In this document: positions 52,457-63,297 of the stretch, in pieces
Position numbering within the stretch: the stretch's first letter is position 1
How the letters are laid out: every line of letters starts with the position of its first letter
Translations under genes and position numbers: made by a program
From: Paraniabella ginsengisoli
Lineage (GTDB): Bacteria > Bacteroidota > Bacteroidia > Chitinophagales > Chitinophagaceae
Assembly (NCBI RefSeq): GCF_022513635.1
Contig: NZ_JAKWBL010000002.1
Coordinates: 544,010-608,009 of the forward strand
DNA: 64,000 nt
Reading direction: 5' to 3'
Notes under the pieces: generated by a model
The model's input: the letters and a program-made list of their open reading frames with translations, nothing else
What the model was told of the DNA's origin: nothing
Database searches by the model: none

Positions 52457-54283
52457 TTACTTATGTATTACTTTCACTGTTTTGGAATACTGCACATTGC
52501 CATCTATATCATAGTTCGCCACTCGAATATAGCCGATTTGTGAAGTGGTCGCCTCTATCTCCCTGGCATTTTTCCCGCAGGCGCCAATACATAAAACAGC
52601 GGCCAGCATCATCACAAAACGTAATCTACGCGACCTGCATACTGGTAGAAGCAGTAGCATTGCCAAACTAAGCCCACCAAGTGCTATACTTGCCAGATCG
52701 CTGCTGAGTTCGTATTCCAGCGTTTCACTAGACTGACCACCAGGAGCTTTACTTGGTACTTTGCCAATAGCTGTCCACTCATTTCCATCGACTGATCCTT
52801 CCACAACAAATTCCCGGTTGTTGGTTTCATTGACTGTTGTCCAATTTACCAATAGCCGGCCATTGGAGAGAGTGGCTGTTACCGATCCTATCGTTACAGG
52901 TAGGGCCAGTTCCCAGGTTGCAGTGTACGCAGCAGTTGTAGTGCTTTGGTTTCCTTGGGCATCCACGGCTGCATAATTAAATGTGGCGCTGATAGTTCCA
53001 CCCGGTGTAGTGGGCCCGGCTTGTATGGTTAAGAGCGCGGGATCAAAATCGTCAATTACTTCGTTCGCTACAACTGGCGTTCCATTATAACTTAGGATAA
53101 ATCCATCACCTGGCAATGTGGTAATAACAATACCCTTTCCCGTTCCGGACCAGGCACCTTGAGCCGGCTGGTCGATAGGATCACTGCCAAGTGGCGGAGT
53201 GCCTCCCAAGCTTACAGGACTGGTAGGTACCCGACCGCTCAAACTATTGCTGACAGGATAAGTTTCTGGTGGATCGCAGGCAAACTGTGCATCCCTCAAA
53301 GCAGGGTCTATTGCTGCGCTTATTGATTGTCCGGTACCTGCAGTTGTTGGTATTCCATTACTGCCTATACCTCCAGTAAGTCGGAGGTTGGCATCTAAAT
53401 TCGTATAGGTAAAGCTGGCTCCACCCTCTAATGCATCAGGACATCCATCATTATCACTGTCCGTATCCAGAAAATTGGGAATACCATCGGTATCTGTATC
53501 TGTTGCACAAGCCCCGGCGACCGCAAATAATAAAACATCTTGATTGTTCACGGTACTGGTTCTGGCCATGGATATTTCGATCCTGGCAGCTTGTTGCATG
53601 GTTGTAGGTCCAAATGTTATAGCATAGGCATCGTTCTCAATATTACCCGCCGCTGCAGGGTCTAATTGTAGACTAGTTGGGTTAAAAGTAGGTGCCGGAA
53701 ATACATTACTCGCGGTGCCGGTTCTTGTATAAGCAGCGACCAACCAGTCTGAAGTAGTGAGAAGAGTATTTGCGGCGTTATAAACCTGGATCGTAAACGT
53801 ACTGTTTTCCTGGTCTCCAATATAAAGCGAAAAATCCCGGTAGGAGCCCGGAGTAATCGCAACATTTAACGTACCAACCAGAGGGTTGTTGGGTTGGGTA
53901 ATAGTAAAATGTTGCACGACGCTAATTGGTAGCGCAGTACCCCTATGGGCAGCTATCATGTTTCGCATATCCGTGGTAGACTGCGCAGGTGCCGAAGCAG
54001 CTATTAACTGCGCCGTGGCATTACTGATCGAAAAATTTGCACTACAATTACCAACTGGTGCAGTAAAGGGAGTCGTTATAATATTTTGTACCTGTTGAGT
54101 AGTTAATTGCACCGCACTCAAATTGGTTTTCAGGGCATCGGGAATTCCATCATTATCATTATCCAGATCAAGATGGTTAGAGGTTCCATCACCATCACAA
54201 TCGCCATCAGGGCCGGTACATTGACTGTAGACAAGACTTGAGGATGCAATAAGTAAACTCAAAAGTACAAGTGCTTTTTTCAT
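52457..54283 (-). CDS. Secreted calcium-repeat protein with double-hydrophobic C-terminus (paralog 2, intact)
   Basis: 608 residues, frame-intact. Signal peptide ending SLVYSQ, calcium segment CDGDGTSNHLDLDNDNDG, a large beta domain, second calcium segment DTDTDGIPNFLDTDSDNDG near 267-285, another beta domain and a fibronectin-like module near 450-510 (ALPVTIGSVTA, FVVEGSVDGNEWTAIGK). The end has hydrophobic 530-548, basic CRSRRLR 549-555, hydrophobic FVMMLAAVLCIGAC 556-569 and a 39-residue tail with YIRVANYDIDGNVQYSK. It shares every part with the protein at 44210. The last hydrophobic stretch looks like a lipoprotein signal placed inside the protein. No T9SS-type C-terminal domain is seen. 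Function unknown; probably a surface adhesin. Confidence 0.82.
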   Translation of the reverse strand: MKKALVLLSLLIASSSLVYSQCTGPDGDCDGDGTSNHLDLDNDNDGIPDALKTNLSAVQLTTQQVQNIITTPFTAPVGNCSANFSISNATAQLIAASAPAQSTTDMRNMIAAHRGTALPISVVQHFTITQPNNPLVGTLNVAITPGSYRDFSLYIGDQENSTFTIQVYNAANTLLTTSDWLVAAYTRTGTASNVFPAPTFNPTSLQLDPAAAGNIENDAYAITFGPTTMQQAARIEISMARTSTVNNQDVLLFAVAGACATDTDTDGIPNFLDTDSDNDGCPDALEGGASFTYTNLDANLRLTGGIGSNGIPTTAGTGQSISAAIDPALRDAQFACDPPETYPVSNSLSGRVPTSPVSLGGTPPLGSDPIDQPAQGAWSGTGKGIVITTLPGDGFILSYNGTPVVANEVIDDFDPALLTIQAGPTTPGGTISATFNYAAVDAQGNQSTTTAAYTATWELALPVTIGSVTATLSNGRLLVNWTTVNETNNREFVVEGSVDGNEWTAIGKVPSKAPGGQSSETLEYELSSDLASIALGGLSLAMLLLLPVCRSRRLRFVMMLAAVLCIGACGKNAREIEATTSQIGYIRVANYDIDGNVQYSKTVKVIHK

Positions 54284-54555
54284 TGTAATAGAGGTTTATG
54301 AAGGCTAAATGTTTTAGAGTGACGGTGTAGGGCTTCTCTGTTAACGCAAAATAAAAATACAAGTTTTTTGTTAAAAAACATAAATGATGGCAGAACAAAA
54401 ACAGATTGAAATAGTGACAGACTTTTCCTGGAACGGTATATCTACAGTCGATTGTGAAAAATCGTTCATAACATCTGACGAGGTTTAGGTTGTGTAATCC
54501 ACTAAGATATCCTAACTCTAGGATGATATGTACTAACTGGATAATCGCTATAATT

Positions 54556-54765
54556 ATGCAGCAAACAGAAAAGGAACCTGTAATAATTATTGAAGAAAAC
54601 GCCGAGGTGATTTGTTTTTTAAATGACTTTTTATCTGAGATGGTTGTTGCCAAGGCACCGTGTGGAGTAAAAGGTCTAATAAGTCATTGGATTGCTCTAT
54701 ACCTAGAAAATCAGATGTGTAGAACAAAAGATCCTTTAGTAAAACAAATTGATAGGTATCGTTGA
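54556..54765 (+). CDS. Hypothetical small protein, 69 aa (doubtful)
   Basis: From ATG 54556 the protein reads MQQTEKEPVIIIEENAEV and ends KQIDRYR. It is acidic at the N-terminus and has one mildly hydrophobic helix. No family is recognised and no promoter or operon partner is seen. It may be chance. Confidence 0.25.
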   Translation: MQQTEKEPVIIIEENAEVICFLNDFLSEMVVAKAPCGVKGLISHWIALYLENQMCRTKDPLVKQIDRYR

Positions 54766-55022
54766 ATAATATCTGTTGCATCATTATTTGAAATTTCTGG
54801 ATGCGAATAGGAAAGGTAATTCGTGCTGGCATAAAATTCCGATCACCCTCCTCACGTTGCTAATGCGCCTAACAAATATGCACCTATAAGCTAAATTATT
54901 TTGACATTTTGCTATCCTGTAAAACTGTAGAATTCATTAATGATGTTATTGATTGTATAGGAATTTTATATGTTAGAGATTCCTCATTCTTCAGTATTTC
55001 GTTGACCGCTCTGCAATTAAGG

Positions 55023-55040
55023 CGCGCAAACGTTTGCGCG
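55023..55040. promoter_or_regulatory. LacI/GalR-type operator palindrome
   Basis: CGCGCAAACGTTTGCGCG, an 18-bp perfect palindrome with central CG. The core GCAAACGTTTGC is the classical shape of LacI-family operators (PurR and related). It lies 155 bp upstream of the SusC start at 55195, so a LacI-type regulator probably controls this locus instead of the HTCS. Confidence 0.7.
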
Positions 55041-55194
55041 TGTTTAGTATAACTTAACTTTTGTTTACTAATTGTGGTATATTTACGCTAAACAAAATAT
55101 TAGTATTTGTTAACTAAAAAATTACTTTGTTTTAACGATCTGCTAATGTCCTGTAAACATCTTTGTTAAAAAGACACTAAAAAACAAACAGCAC

Positions 55195-58100
55195 ATGAAA
55201 ATTTTATTTTACACTATGGCATGCATTCTTACTGTTATGTATTGCAGTCAGGGTACTGTGTTTGCCCAGGATCATCAGGTCACTGGTACAGTTGTAGGTA
55301 ATAACAAACAATTATTACAGGGAGTTACTGTACAACTTAAAAATACGAGTAAAACTACCATTACAAATGAACAAGGATCATTTTCAATAAATGCCTTGGC
55401 TACGGATACCCTTCAATTAAGCTTTGTTGGATATAACCCAAAGGAATTGCCGATAAATGGTTTGGCTATAGTATCTGTTCAACTCGAACCTTCCAATACT
55501 GATTTGAGTGAGGTCGTTGTTGTTGGATACGGATCTCAACAAAAACGCAATCTGACAGGCGCTATTTCTGCAGTCAGCGGCGATGTTTTAAAAGATCGAC
55601 CTATTCCAAATATAGGTCAGGGACTGCAAGGTGTAATACCAAATTTAAATATCACTAATTCGAGCGGCAAGCTTGGCCAGGCTCCTGATTTTAATGTAAG
55701 AGGTTTTGGTTCTATTAATGGGGGCGACCCATTATTTGTTGTAGATGGTGTGCCTTTAAATAACCCTTCTGAACTAACGCGTCTCAATCCACAGGATGTG
55801 GAAAGTATTTCGGTGCTTAAGGATGCTGCTTCCTCCGCCATCTATGGGGGGCGGGCCGCTTTTGGTGTAGTTTTAATTACTACTAAATCGGGCAAGTATA
55901 ACTCCGGGGTGACTGTTCAGTTTTCGTCTAACTATTCAGTTAAAAAGATCACGCAATTACCAGAAGTAATAACTGATCCTGCCACTGTTATTAAATATAG
56001 AAATTTAGGGTATAGTTCTTATTATGGTACCAACATGCCCGGCTATACTCAGCAGATGATAGATTATGCGAACCAGCGTTCCCAAGACCCCAGCCTTCCT
56101 CCTTATTATCTTAATCCATCAGATCCTACCCAGTACGTTTATGTTGGAAATACCAACTGGTTCGATGAACTTTATAGAGCAACAAGTCCGACCTGGGAAA
56201 ATAATTTATCGGTAGGTGGTGGTTCTGATAAAGTAAAGTATAATCTTTCCTTGGGTTATATTAATCAACAGGGGATTTTGGAGGGAAAGAACGACGAATG
56301 GAACAGGTATTCTATGAGGGGCAAAATAGAATTCAAGGCCACTAAATGGCTGAAATTCGGTAATACAACACAAATTGGCAGGGTTGTAAATGAATATCCA
56401 ACTTATTGGAATGGGCCATCCAGAGGCGATATCTATCACGACATAGGAAGAAACCCGTCACTGAATATTCTAAAAACCCTAACGGAACCTGGACTCCGAA
56501 CAGTTATAGCGTAGCTTATCTTTATGATGGCGGAAGAGGTAAAAATACAAGCAACGATAATTTAACCAGCTTTGATGCGCAGCTAAGTTTCTTGAATAAC
56601 AAACTCCGCGGTTTTGTAAGTTATACTTTTAGAAATATTACAGGAAATAACCAGGATAATTATATTCCTATCTTTTATCAAACAGCAGATGAAACCAGGA
56701 CTATACAGGATGGCAGAAGCGGGATCGGGGTAGGTAGTAACCAAACTATTCAAAAAGTGTTGAATGCCTATATGGAATATGAGCAGACATTGGCAGCAAA
56801 ACATTATTTAAAAGTTATGGCCGGTATTGGAAGTGAACGATACCATACAGAATCTAATTCTATTTTTAGGAATGACCTTATCAACACCGGTACGCCAACT
56901 TTACAATTGGCGCTTGACCCCAACTCTAGTTTCACATCTGATGGTGGAGAATATGCTTTGAACAGCGCTTATTCAAGAATAAACTATACGTATGATAATA
57001 AGTACTTGTTAGAGTTGAATGCGCGTATGGATGCTACATCCAGATTCCCTGTTAATGATCGCGTTGGATATTTCCCATCTGTATCTGCGGGATGGAGAAT
57101 ATCTGAAGAAGGTTTTTTCAGTGGGCTGAAAAGTGTTATTAATGATGCTAAATTTCGGTTCTCTTATGGTTCCCTGGGCAACCAGGATGTTAGCTATTAT
57201 GAATACATAGCCTCTTTACGTTCCGAAGGAAAAATTGGTAATATAATTGGAGGGACACATCCGCCTGCTGTTTATGCACCCGGGCTGGTTTCCTCTAGCT
57301 TAACATGGGAAAAACAAAACAGTAAAAATCTTGGAATTGATCTCGCCCTTTTAAAAAATCGTTTAAGTACTTCTTTTGATTATTATATAAGAGATATAAA
57401 AGACATGTTGACCGTACCTCAGCAGCTCCCTGCCGTGTTGGGCACGGCTCCTCCTCTTACTAATGCTGCGGACTTAAGAACAAAAGGATGGGAGATGACG
57501 CTAACATGGAATGACAAATTTAATGTTGCAGGTTCACCACTTTCCTACAACTTCCGATTTGTATTGTCAGATAACCAGACCACCATTACAAAATTTAATA
57601 ATCCTAATGGTCTGATCAAAGATTGGTATGTGGGTAAAAAAGTTGGTGAAATATGGGGTATGATCGGCGACGGTTTTTTTACCAGCGATGAAGATGTAGC
57701 CAACCATGCCGATCAATCAGAGCTGGATGGCTACTATGGGTTTCAAGCCGGCGATCCTAAATACGTAGATTTAAATGGCGATGGCAAAATTAATATCGGC
57801 AAGCAAACGCTTACTGATCATGGTGATTTGACTATAATAGGTAATAATACGCCGCGTTATACTTTTGGATTCAACACTTCGGTAGCCTGGAAAGGATTTG
57901 ATGTGAGCATCTTTTTACAGGGAGTGGGAAAAAGGGATTATTGGCCTGGCGACAGGACAGGATATTTTTGGGGCCAATATTTTGCACCCTGGGAGCAAGT
58001 GTATAAACATGTGATTGATAATGTCTGGACTCCTGAAAATCCCGATGCTTATTTTCCCAGGTTTGCCGGATGGAGAGTCGGAGATTTTGGGCTTGATGCA

Positions 58101-58379
58101 TGGAGAGATATGGGAGTTGTTCAAACCCGTTATTTACAAAACGGCGCTTATATGAGAATTAAAAATCTCACGCTTGGCTATAATCTACCAGCGGAAATAA
58201 TCAATAAGCTTGGCCTTAAGCAAGTCCGGTTGTACTTAAGCGGGGAAAATATTGGGGAAATTAATAAAACGAAATTCAAGGTACTGGACCCTGAAGCCCT
58301 AACCAGTTCTAGTTGGGGAACAGGGAAAGCTTATCCCTTTCAAAGAACCTATTCAGCTGGATTGAACATCACCTTTTAA
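55195..58379 (+). CDS. SusC-like TonB-dependent transporter (one frameshift)
   Basis: Signal peptide ending GTVFAQ, carboxypeptidase-like domain (QVTGTVVGNNKQLLQGVTVQL), SEVVVVGYGSQQKRNLTGAI linker, plug (LFVVDGVPLNNPSE, SISVLKDAASSAIYGGRAAFG) and a complete barrel ending FQRTYSAGLNITF. The frame is lost in the A5 run at 56471-56475; one added A reads ILKNPNGTWTPN and gives about 1062 residues. SusD follows after 24 bp. It imports the product of the downstream phosphoesterases or their substrate. Confidence 0.92.
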
Positions 58380-58403
58380 GCAACCCCTTAAAATTTAAAA
58401 ATT

Positions 58404-60181
58404 ATGTGCAAGAATAAATTTTTACTACTATCATTGATCATAACTGGTAGTATCGTTACAAGTTGTAAAAAAGAATTAGACCGGTTTCCTATTGCCACTA
58501 TAGCACCCCAAACATTTTTCAAAACCGAGAAAGACCTTGAACTTTTTACAAACGGGTTTTATGGTTATATACCGAGCGCGCAGACCATAATGGAAGGCGA
58601 TGGGCAAAGTGATAATCAAGAAACGGTACCCCGCAATAGAGTGGTTGAAGGTGCACATCTCATACCTTCCACCGATTCCAGATGGTCTACTAATTCGAGT
58701 CTTTCCTGGGGTTATTTACGCAACATTAATTATTTTCTGGAGAATTACAGCAAGGCAGATGCTCCTGATGCTGCTAAAAATCATCATGCCGGAATAGCTC
58801 GTTTTTTTCGCGCTTGGTTTTATTATGATATGGTGGCCAGGTTCGGCGATGTACCCTGGTACTCAAAAACAATGAGCAGTGAAGACACAGAGCAATTCAA
58901 CAGGCCAAGAGATCCACGAACATTGGTAATGGATTCTGTTTTAGCAGATCTTAATTTTGCGGTAGCCAATCTTCGAACCACTACTCCGTTATGGACCATT
59001 CATAAGTATGTTGCTTTAGCTTTTAAAGCGCGAATATGCTTGTTTGAAGGCACCTGGAGAAAGTATAGACAGCTCGCGGATGCTGATAAATTTCTAACGC
59101 AAGCAAAGGAGGCAGCAAAAGAACTCATAGATGCCAATAAATATACTTTATATACAACTGGTAATCCGGATGTTGATTACTATAATCTCTTCCAGATGGA
59201 TGCAATATCCACATCTGAAGTAATTCTTGCAAGGGAGTACAGAACCGATTTGAATATTATGCACTCTGTTACTGCAGATATTAACGGAGGATATGGATGG
59301 GCATATACAAAGTCCTTGATTAATTCATATCTAATGAAAGACGGGTCACGATTTACCGATAAGCCCGGATATGCAACGATGACCTATATGCAGGAATTTG
59401 CTAACCGTGATCCGCGACTGTTGCAAACCAGCGTGAATCCATTTTATAAGCGATTCAATCCGTCTAATATCACTGGTCCAAAAGTAAGTCCTAATCCAAG
59501 AATTGGAGGAGCTAATCCGACTGGCTATGCCCAGATAAAGTTTTATCAGGATGATCCTAACAAAGTTATATACGGACAATCAGATAACGACGCACCTATT
59601 ATCAGGTATGCCGAAGCGCTGTTGATATATGCCGAAGCAAGAGCAGAATTAGGAGAATTAACGCAGGCAGATCTTGATTTAACAGTAAATAAACTCAGAG
59701 CCAGGGCAGGAATGCCGGCGCTTACAATGGCAGTAAGTCTTGATCCGGTATTAGCAGCTCAATATCCTAACGTTTCAGGACCTATGAAGAATATTGTACT
59801 TGAGATCAGGCGAGAACGTCGTGTAGAGCTGGTCTCGGAAAATTTACGTTATCTTGATCTTATGCGCTGGAAAGTGGGAGCGTTACTGGCAGAAGTTTTC
59901 AAAGGCGCGTATTTCCCAGGCCTGGGTGAATATGATTTAAATCTGGATGGATCTCCTGAGTACGCCATCGTTACCGCTCAGCCAACTAATCCAACCCTGG
60001 CGTTACTTATGCTATTATTAATACAGACGTATTTCTGTCTAATGGGAATTCCGGCAATATAATAGTAGATAAGCCCGGATCTATAGTTAAAAAATTTAAT
60101 GATCCTCAGCATTATTTATTTCCATTGCCAACAACTGAATTGCTGTTGAATAAGAACCTGACTCAAAATCCTGATTGGTAA
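58404..60181 (+). CDS. SusD/RagB-family surface lipoprotein (frameshift at end)
   Basis: Lipoprotein signal LSLIITGSIVTSC, SusD helical fold (HAGIARFFRAWFYYDMVARFG, EIRRERRVELVSENLRYLDLMRW). Near 59995-60003 one base is missing. The restored frame reads VTYAIINTDVFLSNGN, ends LLNKNLTQNPDW, and stops at 60181, a standard SusD end. About 592 residues. Binding partner of the SusC upstream. Confidence 0.92.
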
Positions 60182-60214
60182 AACAGTTTTTTCATATCGC
60201 AAGCAATCAAATCA

Positions 60215-60236
60215 GGATCCGTAGTCCTACGGCTCC
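60215..60236. repeat. Palindrome between SusD and phosphoesterase genes
   Basis: GGATCCGTAG-TC-CTACGGCTCC, a 10-bp stem with one mismatch, 56 bp before the metallophosphoesterase start. There is no T-tract. It resembles the GC-rich palindromes at 9905 and 14305 and may be a dispersed extragenic repeat or an mRNA-stabilising hairpin. Confidence 0.5.
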
Positions 60237-60291
60237 TTAATAAAAATGAGTAAAGACTACAATAGAACATTAATAATATAAAATTTTAATC

Positions 60292-61504
60292 ATGCCAAAC
60301 AGCCGCAGAAAATTTATAATAAATGCCGGGCTTGCTACAGCAGCCATTGGTGCAGGCAACCTGAAGTCTTTTGCTTTTCCATCATATGCCAGAGTCCATA
60401 AAGGAAGTGCTGTCCGTATTGGATGGATTACTGATGTGCATCATGGCTTTATGAAAGATGCTACGCGAAGGTTGCAGGCCTTTTTAGCTGCAGCGTCTCA
60501 ACGTAAACTGGATTTTATTTTGCAGGGCGGCGACTTCTGTCATCCTACGCCAGAAGCAGAGCCATTTGTACAATTGTGGAACCAATATAAGGGTGAGCGC
60601 TATCACGTGCTGGGTAACCATGATATGGATCTGGGCACAAAAGAAGAGGTTATGGAATTATGGGGAATGAAAGAAAAATATTATTCTTTTGATAAAGGTG
60701 ATTTCCACTTTGTAGTATTGGATTGCAACTACATTTTAAAAGATGGACAGTATGTGGACTATGCGAACAGCAATTATTACATTGATCAACAGCAACGTGA
60801 TTTGATTAACCCTGAACAAATTGATTGGTTGAAGAATGATCTGGAAAAAACAAATAAGCAATGTATTATTATTTCGCACCAGGCTTTTGATGAAATATGG
60901 GATGGTTGGAGTGTTCCTAATCGACATTTAGTGCGAAAGGTAATAGACGACGCTAATAACAGAAGCGACTTCAAAAAGTAATTGCTTGTTTTTGCGGCCA
61001 TCATCATGTAGATGATCATAGCTATATCAATAAGGTACATTACTTCCAGATGAATAGTGCTTCTTTTTATTATACAGGTGATGGCTTTGGATCAGAAGGT
61101 CCAAGGGCTTGGTATAAAGATCCATTATATGCTTTTGTTACGATTGAACCTTCGGGACAGATTATTATTGAAGGTAAGCAAAGCCAGTTTATGTCTCCAA
61201 CGCCGACGGACAAAAAGCATCCGGATGCGCCGAGGTTATCAGCAAGTATCAGTAATAGGAAAGAATCATTCACTTGTAAAAAAATAATTGATACCAATAA
61301 AACGGTGGCGGTAATGGGATGTAAATAAATCTGTTTCGTTCATAGTGCCACATGGAACGATTATGAGGGTCCTATCAACACAGCAAATTATAAGATGGAA
61401 AATAAAAAGCGGAAATACGGAAATTGAACTGCCTGCCTATAAACCAAACAAAATAAAAGCGCCTTATGCTTATACGATAAAAATTGAAATTTGGAAGATA
61501 AAAT
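60292..61504 (+). CDS. Tat-exported metallophosphoesterase (frameshifted)
   Basis: Calcineurin-like phosphoesterase with a twin-arginine signal SRRKFI and hydrophobic h-region, so it is exported folded with its metals. Metal-binding motifs in order: TDVHHG, GGDFCH, LGNHDMD, IISHQAF and, after a lost A in the A5 run 60973-60977, CFCGHHHVDDHS. The clear part ends near 61328. Another frame continues to 61504 (VSFIVPHGTIMR to IEIWKIK), so a second base is probably missing near 61326. Acts on phosphomono- or diesters in the periplasm. The next gene starts 8 bp later. Confidence 0.82.
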
Positions 61505-61512
61505 GAAATAAA

Positions 61513-63108
61513 ATGACCTATACAAAGTTTATTCTTATTTTTTGCCTTATTTGCGAAGTTACAGCCAATGCGCAAAAGCCCTTATTGTATGTAAATTTTG
61601 ATGACTTTAATTTTAAGGAGAAAATTACTACTGATGACAGTGCTTACTATGCTGTCGATTTACAGCAATCTCAATATGCAAAGGGAGTAAGTGGAGATGC
61701 GTTGGATCTGTCGGCGAATGCAATATTAAGAAGGCCAATTAAACTGGATAAAGGAACAATTCCGGTATTTAATGAGAAAAACACCTTCTCTGTACAGGTA
61801 TGGATTAAAACCCTGCCTGATGCAATAATGGGAACACCAATAATGGGAAATAAAAAAGCAGATGATCTTACTACAGCCGGATGGCAAATTTATACCCAGG
61901 AAAATGGCGCTTGGGCATTGATTTTAAATGATGGGAAACACCGATACGATTACAAACCAACCGCAGCAAGACAAAGAGTCAATGATGGAAAATGGCATCA
62001 AATTATTTTTACTGTCAACCGGGAGAAACAAGAAGTATGGATATTTTGGGATGGTAAAAACGTAGCCATATATAATACGCCTGGTGTAATGGGGTTTGAC
62101 ACAGAGCTGGCGACAATTATCGGTGGATCGGATGAAAAATGGGAATACGGATCAAATGCACAATGGAACGCCTTTAATGGATATATAGATGAAGTGAAAA
62201 TATGGAAGTCAGCCTTAAATGCTAACCAAGTTAATAAATTATACTGCCAATTTTATCCCGGTACAGAAAGCAACGAAAAGGGAAAGGCTCCCCGGCATTT
62301 AAAAGTATTTGCTTGGAATATCTGGCACGGTGGGCATCGCTATGGGCAAGCTGTGGGTTTACAACGTGTTATTGAAACTATTAAATCAAGCAATGCTGAT
62401 GTCATTGGGCTTATTGAAACTTATGGCTCGGGCGAGGTCATTGCCGATTCTTTAGGGTATTATTTTTATTTGATAAGCCCTAACTTATCCATTATGAGCC
62501 GCTTTCCGATTACTGAAACTATCAAAGCTTTTCAGCCTTCCAATTTCGGCGGAGTGAAACTTAAATTGAGCCCTGACAAAAACCTTATCTTTTTTGATAC
62601 CTGGTTAAATTATTTACCGGATGTAGATGCCAGCATCAGATTGAAGAATGCAAACGCTCAGGAATTGATAAAGGATGAAGCGTCTACCCGGCACGCAGAA
62701 ATAAAAGAAATTTTAAAACTTATAAATCCCTATCTTAAAAACGCTGATGATATACCAGTCATAATGGCCGGAGATTTTAATATGGGTTCTCATCTCGACT
62801 GGACAGTTGCGACTAAGGCACTTCATTACAATCTTATCGTTGAATGGCCGGAAAGTAAGGAAATGATTAATGCCGGATTTACAGACAGCTATCGCAAGCT
62901 GCACATCAATCCTCTGTTGGATCCAGGATTGACCTGGGGAGTAAGAGCCGCAACCACAACTGATAAATATGGGGTAAGAGATAGAATCGATTTTATTTAT
63001 TATAAAGGAAAAAATCTTAATTCAATCGAATCGAGGGTAATTGATTATCATCCTGTAATGTTTCCTTCAGATCATGCTGCTATTAGCACATTTTTTCAGC
63101 TAAAATAA
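61513..63108 (+). CDS. LamG-domain endonuclease/exonuclease/phosphatase-fold hydrolase
   Basis: 531 residues, intact. Signal peptide ending VTANAQ, a concanavalin/LamG-like module at about 30-250 (NTFSVQVWIKT, DGKWHQIIFTVNR, NGYIDEVKIWKSALN) and an EEP domain at about 255-531 with FAWNIWHGG, GLIETYG, MAGDFNMGSH, RDRIDFIYY and SDHAAIS, the full catalytic set of the DNase I/sphingomyelinase/phosphatase fold. The lectin-like module suggests it acts on a surface-bound glycan or glycolipid phosphate. Lies between the two other phosphoesterase genes. Confidence 0.9.
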   Translation: MTYTKFILIFCLICEVTANAQKPLLYVNFDDFNFKEKITTDDSAYYAVDLQQSQYAKGVSGDALDLSANAILRRPIKLDKGTIPVFNEKNTFSVQVWIKTLPDAIMGTPIMGNKKADDLTTAGWQIYTQENGAWALILNDGKHRYDYKPTAARQRVNDGKWHQIIFTVNREKQEVWIFWDGKNVAIYNTPGVMGFDTELATIIGGSDEKWEYGSNAQWNAFNGYIDEVKIWKSALNANQVNKLYCQFYPGTESNEKGKAPRHLKVFAWNIWHGGHRYGQAVGLQRVIETIKSSNADVIGLIETYGSGEVIADSLGYYFYLISPNLSIMSRFPITETIKAFQPSNFGGVKLKLSPDKNLIFFDTWLNYLPDVDASIRLKNANAQELIKDEASTRHAEIKEILKLINPYLKNADDIPVIMAGDFNMGSHLDWTVATKALHYNLIVEWPESKEMINAGFTDSYRKLHINPLLDPGLTWGVRAATTTDKYGVRDRIDFIYYKGKNLNSIESRVIDYHPVMFPSDHAAISTFFQLK

Positions 63109-63297
63109 AATCAAAATTGAATATCACAATTCATGAAACAAAAAACGGCGCAAAAATGATGTTTGAAAATAGATCCCACTAAGTTAAAAACCTGGCACAG
63201 CCGCAATCTGCATAAGTCATTATCCTATTTTGACAGTTGTACAATAATTGCTGAAGATATCCATCCCGATTGTTATGTATTAAAATGTATCACCGCT

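Larger units (their letters stand above)
54284..55194. other. Gene-poor 911-bp region upstream of the last SusCD locus
   Basis: Contains one doubtful ORF (54556-54765) and the 18-bp palindrome at 55023-55040. The last 150 bp are very AT-rich and should hold the susC promoter. I see only imperfect boxes such as TATATTTA near 55077, so no promoter is called. Confidence 0.4.

Noticed and set aside
54207..54653. Minus-strand 148-codon ORF upstream of the calcium-repeat gene
   Set aside because: It overlaps the start of the well-supported gene at 52457-54283 in another frame and shows only AT-driven hydrophobic residues.
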